Shown: piece after piece, positions 11,601 through 24,338 of the stretch
Numbering within the stretch: position 1 is the first letter of the stretch
How the letters are laid out: every line of letters starts with the position of its first letter
Origin: Lomentospora prolificans
Lineage: Eukaryota; Ascomycota; Sordariomycetes; Microascales; Microascaceae
DNA: 64,000 nucleotides
NCBI GenBank assembly: GCA_029532625.1
Contig: JARFXM010000004.1
Span: 1,550,001 to 1,614,000, forward strand
Direction of reading: 5' to 3'
The notes under the pieces: model-generated
What the model saw: the letters and a program-made list of their open reading frames with translations, nothing else
What the model was told of the DNA's origin: nothing
Database searches by the model: none
Made by a program: the position numbers and the translations under genes

Positions 11601-13977
11601 GGAAGTCCAGCCCAGACGGCAAGAGTCGCATTGATCGTGTGGAGCATTTTCGGAGCCAAGCAGTTTGCGGGAAAACAATCTCCAGAATGATCAGCAAAAC
11701 GGATCTCGCAGAAACGGTTAAGCTTCCACGCAGGGCCCCGGCAGCTTTCGCCAGGCCAGAACGAGTTCAATTTCTCGAACAGTCGTCAACCGTTCAATCC
11801 TCACAGCCCGGTAATCCGTGTGCCATTCACACTAGTAATGTCCATCCTCTCGAGATTGGATTACTTGTATTAGCACACAGACCATATGAGGCAATAATAC
11901 CGATATTATCGACGACGCGAAATACCCCGAAAGAAGTCTATCCTTGGAGAAGATGCTCGACGCGTGCTTTCGAGTCGAGGAAATCCGCAAAACGAGGGAG
12001 GCGACAAAAACGTTTTCTGGTTCGAAAGGATTCCTCTATGCCAGCAGTACTTTGCATATATTAGTGATTGCCGGGCGGGTATTGATCCCCATCCCATATT
12101 CCGGGCATTTGCCATGAGATGAGGTCGAATGCGGAGAGCACGGCTCGCGCGACCAGAGACGTAATCCTACGCATTTCTTAATTCTTCTTCCCGCTGCACA
12201 CTTCATCCAACCAGCCCACCCAATACACTGAGCGGGGGTGGCCATCTACTCTAATGAAATAAATTGAAAACGATGTCTGTGCCGGCGCACGTCTTCCCCG
12301 GGACCACCCACCCAACTGGCCATCTCTGCCTCTCGCCATGCCCGGTGGGTTTGCTGGGCTGCAAATTGCGGCGCCTCAATATAAGTTCACCCATAGTACT
12401 TGCCGCATCGGGCCATGGTTATCGGATGCCAATATCTAGAGACAAGTACATGGTGTGGGTGGGCCACATGAGCACCGAAGCAGGGAAACAATATGCCAGA
12501 ACTGGTTGAATCTGCTCGTTCGCGGAAGGCAGTAAAGCTTATCGTGCGTGGTTCTGGCCTCTCCATCTTCTGTCGTGGAGGCAAGTTAATAACCTCCAGG
12601 GTGGGTTGATCTGAATGTGCATCGACATGAGTAAAGAACCTGCATAAAACACACCCGGTCATTGAGGCTGGGAGACATTCTCCGTCGAGATTCCACGTCA
12701 AGACGCAGAATTGTTAGTCATCAACAGGAAGACGACGACAACGAAGATAGGATGTCAAGCATGGCCTTGTGTTTACGCTGCGCTGTGCTTTGTTGTCGAG
12801 TCATCGCACGCTCATACTTGTGTTAGAACCTCTCTGTCTGTGGCCAGGCTATCAGCAGCTATCGAGCACGGGTTAACGTGCTCAACGGGATGTGAATACG
12901 GGTGCGATACGGCAATAGTAATGTCCTTGCATACCAATAAGAGCCAGGCACCTCGCGATTCCTACGGCCACTCAAGGTTACGGGCGCTTCGTAACACCAC
13001 GCCAGGACAAACCAGCCAGAGACTAATTACGAAGTACACCTACGTCCAACACGACCTCGACCTGAGAAGCGACGAGACTATCTAAAAATCAACGAGGGTG
13101 ACCAATTACCCAACCCAAAGCCCAAAGCCCTGCCAAAAACCAAAACGAAAAGCACCGCTGTTCCACACTCCATCAATCGTCAATGCTTCGTCTGACCCAT
13201 CGTCAGCTCAAAAGAAAAAAGAAAAAAGGGGGGGTGGCCCAAACCGGCACGTCAACAACAGCACGACGCGCGATGGCCCTGGCGTTGAACCAAGAAAAGC
13301 GTCTCGCGGAGGATTATTCCGGTTGATGTAATAATACCCACCGCCTATTCCCTTTCGAACTCATAGTCTGCTTCAGGTCCACCACCACGTTAACGACCGG
13401 CCAAAGGACTTGCGCCATTCGCCCCGTAGGTCCTATCCCGCGAGCGATTCGGAGAAGGCCTGGGGAGATTGAGGTGGCACTCGTTGCTACGCTTCTTTCC
13501 CTCTTCTTCTCCTCAGAAGCCGCAGTCCAAGGGCCGGTCTGATTCCCCCTTTCAGCAATGGTAAAGCGACAGGAGGCGATCTTTAAACAGAAATTGTCCG
13601 CAATGCTACCGTAAATAATCGTGGGAAATCGTCCTTCCCTACAAATAGATCGACGTAAGCCATTTCTCACACAAGAAAACCGTTGACAATGGCAGAACTG
13701 AGAGGACGTGCGTCTTTGTCTGCGTCGGCTTCGGCTCAAGAGAGTTAGTGAGACCCGAGGAAAGACACTGGAGGCGCAGTTCCCGTGCCTCACCCGCCTC
13801 GCTCATTATCATTGAGAGTTGATCGTGAGAAAAGAACAAAAGAAGCAAACTGGTCTCAGGTAGTGAGACAACTGAATTGTCCTTTCCCCATAAAAGCAAT
13901 ACCGATGCCACGTCGATTGAGGACTCATGGCGTCATCAAGAGGTTGGGGGAGGGGATTTATCATGCCAAAAAAAGAA

Positions 13978-13997
13978 TAAAATAAAATAAAATAAAA
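13978..13997. repeat. (TAAAA)4 pentanucleotide repeat
   Basis: T residues recur every five bases at 13978, 13983, 13988 and 13993, separated by AAAA. Short simple repeat in non-coding DNA. Confidence 0.9.
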
Positions 13998-15048
13998 CCC
14001 CGCCTTGGTTTTGACAGGTTGAACGGAAGAGCAAGCCAGAAGCAGACACCTGAGTCAAGATGCTTCACGTGCCTTTTTCGACACATTGATGACGGCTGCA
14101 AGCCTGTGTCCTGCTCGCCAGCAAATAAACAGATCGTATAATAGTAGGAACAGCCTTCTCTCCCCTTCTTCTTGGCTACAATCAAACCTTGTCCCGAGAC
14201 CCCAAGTCACGGACGGACCAAATCAAGTTAAGAGACGCCTTGACTTGCTGAGCTCCGTGAGACTTATGTCCGCGGACCCGAGTGGCGTTGGGGACGTTTG
14301 CCAACGCCCTTGCATCCTGTTCTTTTATCAGGGATCTAGAATGTGGCTCCTACATATTTGGGTAAGGATGCGCTAGTAATTCAATCTCGAGATGTTTGCT
14401 CGTTCTGGTAGCAATCGACGTTTTGTCACTCAAGGGACCAGTGGGGCGAAAATGGCCCTCGATTGTGCAATTTCGCCATAGATTGTCTACCCTCGATCGA
14501 AACGCCGATTCCAACCTGCGCAAATCACGAAGATTAGCCGTGTGACAGTATCGTTATCCCCATGGCTAACAAACTTGGCTGCAATTTTGCGCTGTCGATC
14601 CGCTTCGCACGAGCCGTCGCCAGCGTCAAGTCTTAATACAAGCTGGCTATCCGTAAGATGGTGCCGCCCCAAACTCGAACACGAGGAGGCTAAAAAGGGA
14701 AATAGTCTAGTTGGGAGAGAGGTCCGAGAAACGTATGTGGCCCCTTCTCACTCCTCATCCACCGTCGAGTCCGAGTCAATTCTCGCCTAAACCAGGAATC
14801 ATTCTCACTTGCCGTAGACGTTGCAAGAGCTCAGAAAATAACCCATATATTCAACCGGACCCTCGACTCCGTTCTAGTTGCATTGATCTCAGAAGGAGGA
14901 TAGAAAGCAACCATCGTGGGACGCAGTTCGCACGTGTTAATGTTTTATTACCCGTTTTCCTCACCCTGAACCTGAAACCTGGGGCCGTCGTGTAAAATGG
15001 TAGCGGCAGTCGAGAGAGGGAAACAGCATCTGCCTTTGTCGGTCCTCT

Positions 15049-15062
15049 AAAAAAAAAAAGAA

Positions 15063-15101
<39 letters not shown>

Positions 15102-15126
15102 AAAAAAGAAAAAAGAAGAAAAAAAG
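15049..15126. repeat. 78-nt pure purine tract with (GA)n core
   Basis: Only A and G occur over 78 nt: A-rich flanks around an uninterrupted AG dinucleotide run. It lies in the middle of the gene-free tract. Confidence 0.9.
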
Positions 15127-15896
15127 CCGGTCTTCCCGTGTCGTTTTCTCGCCTAATCCCGCTTAAAGGGGGAAAAGTGTGCCTGCGTCTCGTTTCTATG
15201 CGTCCGATGTCCCCCATGCCATCGACACATGGCTGAGCTTGATGTTTCTCCTTGATGACGCAGAAGCGGACGACAGGAAAATGGCCCCAAGCCCGATCTT
15301 GACCCTGGTGGGTGGTTTCTTCCCTCTCCCGTGTTCCAGCATGTGAAACAATCTCTAGATTTACCGTGAGCCGAGAGCGTCTTTGAGCTGCAATTGATAT
15401 GAGGAAAGATGAACGCGATGCATTGCCTTCTTGAGAAGGCTGATGGAGAACGGAAGATCAACAGACGAGACCCAAAGCTTCCTGGGCAATCCCGCTGACT
15501 GGTACCTTGTTGTCGATCAGCGATCATCATCCGCCCTACTCTCCCACAACGAAAGGGGCATTGATGAGCTAATTATACAAATACCGAGCTCGAGGAGGGC
15601 ATTGATCGCCTTGTGAATGCGCAACATCCTCAAACCCTGACTAATACTCTATTTCCTTCTCCAGCCAGTCACAAATTCACGACACAACTCCATGTCAAAC
15701 TAGAGCGGGTTATCTCATGACGAACTCTGTAAGAATTCAGATGTCAGAAAATGTCTTAGTGAGAAACGGGGATTTCATGTGCATGTCTTCTTGCCGAGAC
15801 GAACAGGGATAGGATATCACAGAAAGAAACGAATAGTACCAATCCTAGACAAGCCATGATGGCAAACTGTCCCGGAAGCAGTCGACGATGAAAGAG

Positions 15897-15909
15897 CCCC
15901 CCCCCCCCC
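15897..15909. repeat. C13 homopolymer
   Basis: Thirteen consecutive C on the + strand in non-coding DNA, one of several G or C homopolymers of 8-13 nt in the window. Confidence 0.9.
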
Positions 15910-18900
15910 AAGAGCCTCTAGCCCGGAACGCTGACGGCCTTCTTCACTGCCTCGGCCAATTCTGGAGGTGCAAACCAATCCGTAGAGAATCCTGTGATGT
16001 AGCACAAGCACTATTTCTGCTTCCGGTTACCAGGAAAATTGGTACCAGGCTTCTTCGGCAGATGTATCTGCGGTCGAGGACGCTCCCCCATCATGAAAAC
16101 TCATGAGTCGCATTCATATGTTTGATACACTCATCTCTCAATCTGCCGCTTTCCAGGAGGGGCAGCTCAGATTCTATTCCCCACGTCCCTTCCATCTGCC
16201 GCTTGTTTCAAGCAACTCCTTGTTACGGGCATCGTTCATTGGTCGATTTCCGCGCCTCCGAGTCTCGAGAAGTGACTGGATAGGACTTGATAAGCGAAAG
16301 CCGAGATTGATTCCCCGGATGAGGTGTCGTGTTCGCCATTTTGTCTCTCTACCAGATTATGAGAGTTAAGATTCCTGCCCTCCAGTACTCACGCTGTACG
16401 TTGAACACGCTGATGAAGCTCAAATTCGCTGACAACTTGGAGTGCCAATAGCTGTTGCTGAGCCCTTCATATCACGACGTATACTTTGATAGATGCCGAA
16501 AGGGTGCTGACTCTCGGTCCCTGAGTCGTGGGTTATAATTGGACTGAGCCAGGATGAGGTTACTTAGGATTTCTACCATCCCCAGCCCAACCCAACTGGC
16601 CAAGCACAAGACGTGCACTCATATCTCCCATGGTGCTCGAAGCTGGTCCTTTCCGCCGGAGGAGGGGGGGAGAATCGATGGAAAGCACTGCCCTCCCTCA
16701 ACAGTGGCGTCAATGACTATCGAGACTTCCTGGGAGCTGTTAGCCCTTGCCAGTTCCTTGCTGGAGAAACCTATTCGTCCTTGGGTGGGAAACAGCATCT
16801 TCTATATAGTTGGCTCTTGGAGCATTGCTGGTCTGCGCTGCCCGATTGACCAGCTACTCCAGGAGTCCAGAAAGGTGGTCATCAGGTTAGATCAAAGCGG
16901 CGCCGGCAACATCGACTTAACCTCACTGCGACGGTTCGGGCTAGGTTTCGTAATAATGGGGTTCATGTGTCCCTTGTTTGATGGATAGTGATGCTGTTGG
17001 GAACAAACCCCTCAACAGGCAGGGCTTGTGATCCGGTATGGCTCGGGTTGATGTAGAGTTTCGAGTCATGCAGTTGCCGCTTACTCTCTACAGCCAGCAG
17101 GACCCTATTACCGCATTTTGTGCGTTTGATATTTTGCATGGATGAGAAAAATGTGATCCGCAAAAACAAAGCTACACCTACCCCTCGTTAAGAGCACCAC
17201 TACTCCAACCCGCCGACGAAAGAACTGCGGAGCGGTTACCTAGGAGAGCCCTCTGAGCGTATTGCTGCCATTGTCTGGCTCTCGCGACAATGCAATCTAG
17301 ACTGAATACCACAAACTAGAAGGGGGATGACTAATATTCCCGTAGGAACGTCGCTATGACAGAAAGCTCAGCACATCATCAGAATACCTTCTTCGAAAAT
17401 AAGAACAGATAGGGATTATTATCAGTAGGCATCAGCCTCATTGATGCACCTGTGGGGGACTATGTTTGATTACGCCGACGTGGCACAAGGATATTCTTTC
17501 GTATCCCGTCGTCTCGCCCTATCATCCTTCCCGCATATCGAGGTGAAGGGGTACGACCTACTAATGACCGATCTACTAGGACTTCGGCGATCTATATAGC
17601 CCTCAGCCGATCGGTCATCTCCCTTAGCTTCTCAGTCGTTTCTTAACCTTCGATGCTGCATTGGGAGTACACCGCGTCCAATGTAACGGAAAAGGAAACC
17701 ACTTGAAGGGCGAATCATCCTATCATGCTCACCAGGGGAAGATGTGAGGAAAAGTGGCACCCAGAAAGCGGGGAGGAGGGAAAACAACCCTAGGGGCTAC
17801 CCTACATAGGTGAGGCATGTGGCTTCCAATTCTATCACCCCGCATGTCGCGGTTAGGAAGAGATTCATCATGATTTATCACCTAAGACTTAAGGCGCACG
17901 AATGCGAGGTGGGGGGATTTCCCTCTACAAGGACTGCCTTAAAGGTTGGCTCGCTCGATCGACTCATTCCGGTGACAATATTCACAACCTAAGCTCAAGG
18001 ATCGCTGAGCTGAAGAGAAGCTTGCATGCCACCACTTCCCGACTTCTCATACTCGCTTCAAAAACATCCACTGATGCTTTTTCGCCGGACCTCAGAATAC
18101 GATCTAGGCTAACTGCTGTTCCAGTTCATGTTGGTAGCACACGCATCGCACGCCTGGGCAATGGGCCGAGACTATCCTGTGGATATCGTAGCATCGACGA
18201 GTGCAATGCTCACAGCTCCGGTTTTTCTGATGGATAACAACGAACTGCCTTTCTTGCATAAAGTTACACGTATCCCTACGAGGTCCTGCCGCCAATTCTG
18301 ACTTGTCCACCAGGTTACACCTGAGTAATGATGTTCGTTGTAGAGCAGCTAGAGGGCTGATCGATCGCCCATAGGATCAGCGAAGCGATTGTCATGGATG
18401 ATAGAGGAAACATAGCACCGGAATATAGAATATAGAGCACCTCTCTGTTTCTTCGGAACGGACGTAATAGCTTGCTGGACTAGCCGATATCACGGGCGGT
18501 CACACAACCTACAACCCGATCCTATGGGGACCACCCTCAGAATCCCTAGTTTGGAGTTTCGCAGCCAAAAAGCAATGTCATATATCATGACACCGCCCAA
18601 CTGGACAGGTTGTCCCTCCGCGGTAGGTGTAAAGGTTTTTTTGGATCCCTTTCCTTCGATGACAGGCCCTCCTGGTCCAGGGTAAACAACTCCGCACGAC
18701 AATGGATGCCATGTACTGGTTGGTGACGGTTCAAAGCCCAAACGAGGAGGAGGAAAGAGGCTTGCCTAGCGAGGTTCAGCTGGAAGCTGCTGGGACGCAC
18801 CTACACACACATACAATAGAATAACCCCAAAAGACCGGCTGCTTGGTGCTGGGCTCGGCGATTTCTAGATCCCTTTCCGGCATCGAGGAAGGATCGCTTG

Positions 18901-19589
18901 GGAGCCAGCCAGTCTACGACGTGCGTCCTTTCAAATGTAAGGTGGCGCCCATTGGACTTTGCAAGGTTCCGGACCACGGGAGGGATCAATCGGATGGGTG
19001 CCTGGAGCTCGATACGGATGCGAATCCGCTATGCTGATTCACCTAGTACAAGTCGAGTAGATGTCCGCCTTTGGAGGTTCGGAGAAAGGCGGCTGGCTCT
19101 GTGGATGGCCAAAGGTCACCCTTCTTCGGCATGGGCTCTCTCCAATTTCGGCTTTTAGAAAGATGAATGAAGAAACATCAATCAAGTCTAGAACCCCAGT
19201 GAAGAGGGGTAGGTACGAGAGGCGGGAATGCTGAGGTTGATAGCTCGACGCGCTTCGCTAAGGGAGAAACATCTAAGATGTCGTCGCACCTGCACTGAAA
19301 ACGGGAGCCGACCGATGCTTCCAACACCCGAGGCCAGCATGCAATCAAGAAAACGGAGTGTACCGTATACCGGACTTGTACCAGTCGAATGCGCACTTAT
19401 ACAAGGGCGATACTAGACGGGCCGCGGCGACCGGCGGAAAGGACGGGTAGGTCCCTTTCTGCGTTGAGGTACTCTTCAATGTGTGGCGGTCTGCAAGCTC
19501 CCTTGGCTCTTAGTTCCTCACTTCCGAAGAGCCATGAATCTGAAGCTTTAGGCGTTACACGGATTTACTTACTCCGCATATACTGAGTA

Positions 19590-20546
19590 GGTACTTTGAC
19601 TCTAGTGGGTCAATGAGTAAAGTGCTCAACTCCTGCTGGAATTAGGTAGAACATGGGTAGCAAGTACTCAGCTCATGGCAGAAAACTTGACGTAACTGGC
19701 GGACTCGTACCAGGATCGTACCTAAATGTACCGGTTCTGGTGCTTAATACATCCAGCTAGGAAGTTCGCGAGCAGAGAACATGGCCGAGTCGAGGCGACA
19801 TCCACCACCTGTTCGCTTTTTAAAGGGTGCGCGCCTTCCCTTGCCGTGGCGTCAAACCAAGTTCGACTGGATCTCAAAAGCACTCCAGGTCGTCGGTATT
19901 GGCATAGAAGTTCGAGCCGACTTCGGGACGTCTTGCGTGTTTGTAGTCGACTCTTTCACCTGGTCAGTATTCGAGGCGCCAACCACTCCCTCGCAGTCAT
20001 GTATTAGTTCTGACTTTCCTAAACTTAAGAAACATAAGAAACATTCGAGTAGATAGCTCTTTCCACCCTCTCGTCAACTTCTTCATCTTACTACCATCTC
20101 ACACTAGTTCCCAGATACTTCTTACCACTTGCATTACTTCTCTCCACATACCAGGTGAATAGGTACCTTGGTACAGGGCTCTTTTACAGATCATCATTTC
20201 AAGTGCAGCCTTTTGGCCGATTCTCTTCACCAAGAATAGTACTTCAATAACTAGGTAAGTACCAAGTATCTTTTATCTCCCAGTTCTTTGTTTGCAGCTC
20301 TCTAGTCTGGAGTGTCTATACTTGCTCTAAACCTGACGTCGTCAACGCCTTGATAGATCTCTCCCGTTCCGTTCCCTCTGCCCCTCACCCCACTTCCCAA
20401 GGTAATAACAGGGGAGGTCGAGAATTTGGTTTTTGACTTCCACTTTACCCCTCCATGCTCCATGAGGAGCTTCCCCCGCCCCACTCTACCAAGTACCAGG
20501 GTACCTTCCCACCGTCCCACGTTCCCACCTTCATTCTGTCAGAGTA
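19590..20546. promoter_or_regulatory. GTAC-rich region upstream of the FKBP gene
   Basis: I count about twelve GTAC tetramers, several inside GGTACC or AGTACC, in roughly 1 kb; about four would be expected by chance in balanced DNA. They occur in the distal promoter of the FKBP gene. A regulatory role is inference. Confidence 0.3.
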
Positions 20547-20590
20547 CCAGCTATTATGAGGATGCTGTTCTTCACCTACCCTGAGGTCGA

Positions 20591-20597
20591 TATATAA
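20591..20597 (+). promoter_or_regulatory. TATA box of the FKBP gene
   Basis: TATATAA lies 138 nt before the ATG at 20729, followed by a pyrimidine-rich leader, which is typical core-promoter layout for a highly expressed fungal gene. Confidence 0.5.
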
Positions 20598-20728
20598 ATC
20601 CTCCCTGCCTCCCCACCTCTTGGGTAGAAAAAACTAGACCCCGGTGGACCAACTTGCCTTTCAACCAACTTGCACAATAAAACTCACCTTCCTTCCATTC
20701 TTTCGCAGACATACTTAGAGCCACTACA

Positions 20729-21660
20729 ATGGGTGTTACCAAGACTACTATCGTTGAGGGTAGCGGTGCCATCCCCAAGCCTGGCCAAACTGTCACCATC
20801 GAGTACACCGGCTGGTTGAAGGGTCCCAACGGCGAGAAGGGTGCTAAGTAAGTGGTTATTGTTGTTTGCTAAGCTCTACGTCGTTCCAGTCACCACCACA
20901 CAGTTGTACTGTGACTCCTGGAGTTGAGACAAAGAGCAGGGAAAGAAGGAAAAAGAAAAAGAGGAAAAACTCTAATAATAAAATGGATAGGTTCGACAGC
21001 TCTGTCGGTCGCGGTGACTTCGTCACTAGGATCGGTGTCGGCCAGGTCATCAAGGGTAAGAAGCATCCACGTTACTCCGAAGCTACCTCTTTGATTCTGG
21101 CTTTTATATAAAACCGCGGATGTTATACCACATCCCTGGAGTTGGCTCGCTGACGGAGGTTGTGAATTATAGGTTGGGAAGAGGGCGTTACCCAGATGAA
21201 GGTTGGCGAGAAGGCCCTCCTTGACATCTCTAGGTAAGACTTGCCCCGCCTATACTTGCCTTAACCCTTCTTTTTCGAGTCGCATGGATGCCTTCCGGCC
21301 CCAAGTCCGGAGAAGGAATATTGTATTAACGTGTTGAAAAACAGTGACTACGGTTATGGTGAACGGTATGTTGAATCTGATTTGTGGGTCCAGTGGTGGA
21401 TGCAGACGAAGTTGCCCTGCATTCTCCAATTACAGCGCAGCCCAGCGAGTTGGGGCTGCATCCCTACTTCAATTTGCCCGCTGTCAGTGAGGTCGAAGCA
21501 TGCGCGAGTTTGCTAATCTTGATGATAGTGGATTTACCGGCCACATCCCCCCCAATGCCGACCTTCTCTTGTGAGCTCTCTCCCATATCGACAGGACTTG
21601 CATGCATATGCTAACACAATTTCGTACAATAGTGAGGTCGAGTTGAAGAATGTTGCATAA
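20729..21660 (+). CDS. fpr1: FKBP12-type peptidyl-prolyl cis-trans isomerase
   Basis: This is a 111-residue cytosolic and nuclear proline isomerase, the receptor for FK506 and rapamycin in fungi. Six exons were rebuilt by hand: 20729-20847, 20991-21055, 21173-21233, 21345-21365, 21529-21570 and 21633-21660. All junctions have GT-AG ends and keep phase, giving the continuous FKBP fold: TIEYTGWL, FDSSVGRGDF, GVGQVIKGW, KVGEKALLDIS, YGYGERG, GHIPPNADL and LLFEVELKNV. Visible drug-pocket positions include Y26, F41, D42, F50, V59, I60, W63 and F103. Length equals the minimal FKBP family (about 107-114), with no targeting or second domain. Exon 4 is only 21 nt. The gene-free tract is directly upstream, and UBA1 follows 2.7 kb downstream on the same strand. 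Confidence 0.95.
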
Positions 21661-24338
21661 GTTTGTCGACCGACCTAAGGTCCGGAAGGTGGTTTTAGTG
21701 CGAACGAAATGGGAATTGAATGATGCATTGACCTTGTCGACTTGTCCTGACCTTGTTCTGGAGACTCTGAATTTGATCCGCTTCTGCCATGTCTTGAGAG
21801 GGGGAACTTATCGTAGGGGGTTGACTCGTCTGCAAGCGCTGCTGCTACTTTACCAGCCTAGAAGCAGGTGTATGTATGCCTATTAGGGAAAGTAACGAGC
21901 ATCTGGGTCGGGCATCGAGTTAGCCTTTGTTGCTGCATTCTCTCTCCCGGGCGGGGTGACAGGCCCAGTTGCAACAGAGAAATTCTATCATGTATTACAT
22001 TCTGAGGATTAAATGTGGGGGACGAATTTTGCCTTTTCAGATCTCTTGGAACGGGTTGAGAAAACACCAATGACGGGTCTTTGGCGTTGGCGAGTGATAA
22101 TGAAAATAATGATAACGGCCCGACAGGTGCCGAATGCCTTCAAGTTGACTACGGACGGAATGAAATTCTTGAGTTCCGATAAGAGGACTAAGACAAGAAA
22201 CTACTGGCTCGAATAGTCCGCCGCCGCTGGATTGTCGCGGGGGAGGAAGGGATCCTTTGCGGAGCGGGCGGTATGCCACTTGGCGAAGCCTTGGCCTCTA
22301 TGCGCGTTAAGGTACGTGCATGTTAGCTAGCGATGCAGTATGACAAGAGAAAGAGAAGAAAGCGAAAGGCTTCGAAGACTGGAGGGCTGAATGCGAATAT
22401 TAAAAGTCCATGCATGCAGACATTCTCTACACGGTTGGGAAAGTGGAAAGAAGTACGGTGGGGCGGTGCTGGCGACAAGATGCTGGGGTTGAGTGTGATT
22501 TGGAAGATCTTTTCTTTTTCTCTCGCCCAACTCGTTTGGTAAGAACAGAGTATGGGTCTGGAGCATAAGCAATGTACGATGTAGCGTGATAATTAAGGGC
22601 GGTTGCGATTGAGGCCGAGTACTGTTATTCGGTGCCATCAATGATGTATGCCCAAAACAGAACGACCCGATTCCGAGTTACATGGGGTGTTCCTGCCACC
22701 GCTTTCCCAGTGCCTGCAGAGTGTTACACATGCTGTGGCACTGTGGCAGTGACGAGATCCGCCCGGGATCTGATAACATTAGCAAGATCGAAAGTACGGG
22801 GAAGAGGAGGTAGCGAGCCGACAGTCTCATTGGTACGAGCGAGCCTGGGCTACTCGGAAGTCGGCGGCGTGTCGGGGGGACTTGGAACGAACGTGGTTAG
22901 GAATGTTGGGATCACAACGATTTCCGTCCTCGTGCGAGAGCTGACTTTTGACTAGTGAGATGCAAATGTACGGATTTGCGTCGGTGATGGGCCCTTTGAA
23001 GATGGCATCAGCTGCCTAGTCCACTTGGTCTGTTCCCCAAGATCTTCCTCGGCTCTTCTTGAACCGGGTTGGACTGGCGAGCGGCGAACAATTCTCATCG
23101 TAGATGTGACCAACAAGCTTGGCACACTTTTAAAACACCCACGTTGAGATCCAGGAATATGTATTGGAGACACGCTTCGGGAGTGGAAAGGGGGGAAACA
23201 GAAAGCTACTTGTACTTCGTCCGTTGGTCAGCTTGGTGTTTAATGGCGCACTGCGCTGTTTGCTGCAACCCGCATCTTGGGTGGTAGAGGCCGGTCGAAG
23301 CTGACAGTTGTACTCCGGTACATCTCAGCCCTGATCCGACTTGGTCCTCGCTTGCTCGGCTCGTGAGGTGAGGGACGGAGGGAGCAGTATTATTAACAGG
23401 TAACCAAGTTCATCATGCAGGTCTGATCCTGAGCCACTTATTACTGCTGAGTAAACATAGCGGCTGGTGACTTGTGGCGCAAGTTTCCAAAGAATCCGGC
23501 AGATTCTCGGAGAAGTGGCCTGCCTTGGGCGACGGGTCGTGGTGGGTCGGTAGTGTAATTGGTTCCCATGGCAGGTTCGTCGCCTGGCAGGGTTTGTCAG
23601 TCGACAAATGCCTTATTACGCTCCTTCATATCGCCACTCAAACGAGCTCCGAATTACAAATCGTCGTCGGATTAAGAATCATACTTGTAAGGCCGTAGCT
23701 AATGTAGGCTTTTAGAAAGAAAAATAATTGCCAAGTCGTTCTTTCCTAAGAATCTCCAACCTTTCTTTCCGAGGATTTCGTGTTCTAACAACTGACGGGG
23801 TCTAACTTCATCAGCCAGCTGGCATTGACGAGCTCTCTGCATTAATTTGGTGGGGTCGCCAGCGTTTCGTCGTCTTGGCCCGTTCCTCAAGTCTACGCAA
23901 CTTCAAACGATACTCTTCTTCCATAACTGTATATTTCTTCATTCTCCATCATCGTCAAGCTGGGGAAACGAAAGTTATCAGCCGGGGAGCCTCTACCGTC
24001 CCAAAAAAGAATTGATTCGGTATGTCTTTCGCCGCCCTGTCTGTCTTATGCACCCAGTCTACGGCCCAGCCTTTCGCCAGCTTCGTAGGCCAAGCTTAGT
24101 TCCCGGAAGGCAGAAGGCGGTCGCCTGTTCTGCCTTGCCCCGCACCTGCCCCATTGCCTTTGCTTGCTGGCATCTGGGCTCCCTCAATTTCCCCCACCTC
24201 CAAGCCCGCCCGCCCGAACAACGTCACTTTTCCAAGATCAAGCGGTGGTGACGACGAGACGAAAAACCAACTAAAGCTAGAGGAAGAGAAGAAGACAACA
24301 AAACTAACAGAATATTCCACGTGGTATAGAAGCCCATC
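21661..24338. other. Intergenic region between fpr1 and uba1
   Basis: These 2.7 kb should hold the fpr1 3' UTR and the uba1 promoter. No open frame has a recognisable product. A perfect tRNA A-box match occurs at 23551-23562, but the neighbouring B-box-like sequence is far too close and a tRNA cannot be folded. A small perfect inverted repeat (TTTGTC/GACAAA with a 4-nt loop) follows. The final 100 nt are A/G-rich. Confidence 0.55.

Larger units (their letters stand above)
7674..20728. other. 13-kb gene-free tract
   Basis: No open frame in this stretch gives a recognisable domain, a convincing start, or exons that can be joined by splice sites. The longest frames (229 residues at 9316-8627 minus, 193 residues at 11483-12064 plus) look like random or low-complexity translation. 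The base composition appears close to balanced and CA, TG and CG dinucleotides remain common, so it does not look like heavily RIP-mutated DNA by eye. What can be seen is the minus-strand msb2 promoter at the left, a purine-rich tract at 8578-8664, microsatellites near 13.98, 15.05 and 15.90 kb, and scattered GTAC palindromes that thicken toward the FKBP gene. I cannot exclude noncoding RNA genes or decayed transposons. Confidence 0.6.

Noticed and set aside
11483..12064. 193-codon plus-strand open frame in the first gene-free tract
   Set aside because: No recognisable domain and random-looking composition; overlaps other open frames on both strands.
13275..13296. Minus-strand B box with a foldable T arm (GGTTCAACGCC)
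   Set aside because: No matching A box and no 5' strand for the acceptor stem at the needed distance.
18728..18738. Plus-strand B-box match GGTTCAAAGCC
   Set aside because: Only two of five T-stem pairs form and there is no A box at tRNA spacing.
23551..23584. tRNA-like A box (perfect) followed by a near B box
   Set aside because: The boxes start only 23 nt apart, too close for a tRNA, and no acceptor or T stem can be formed.
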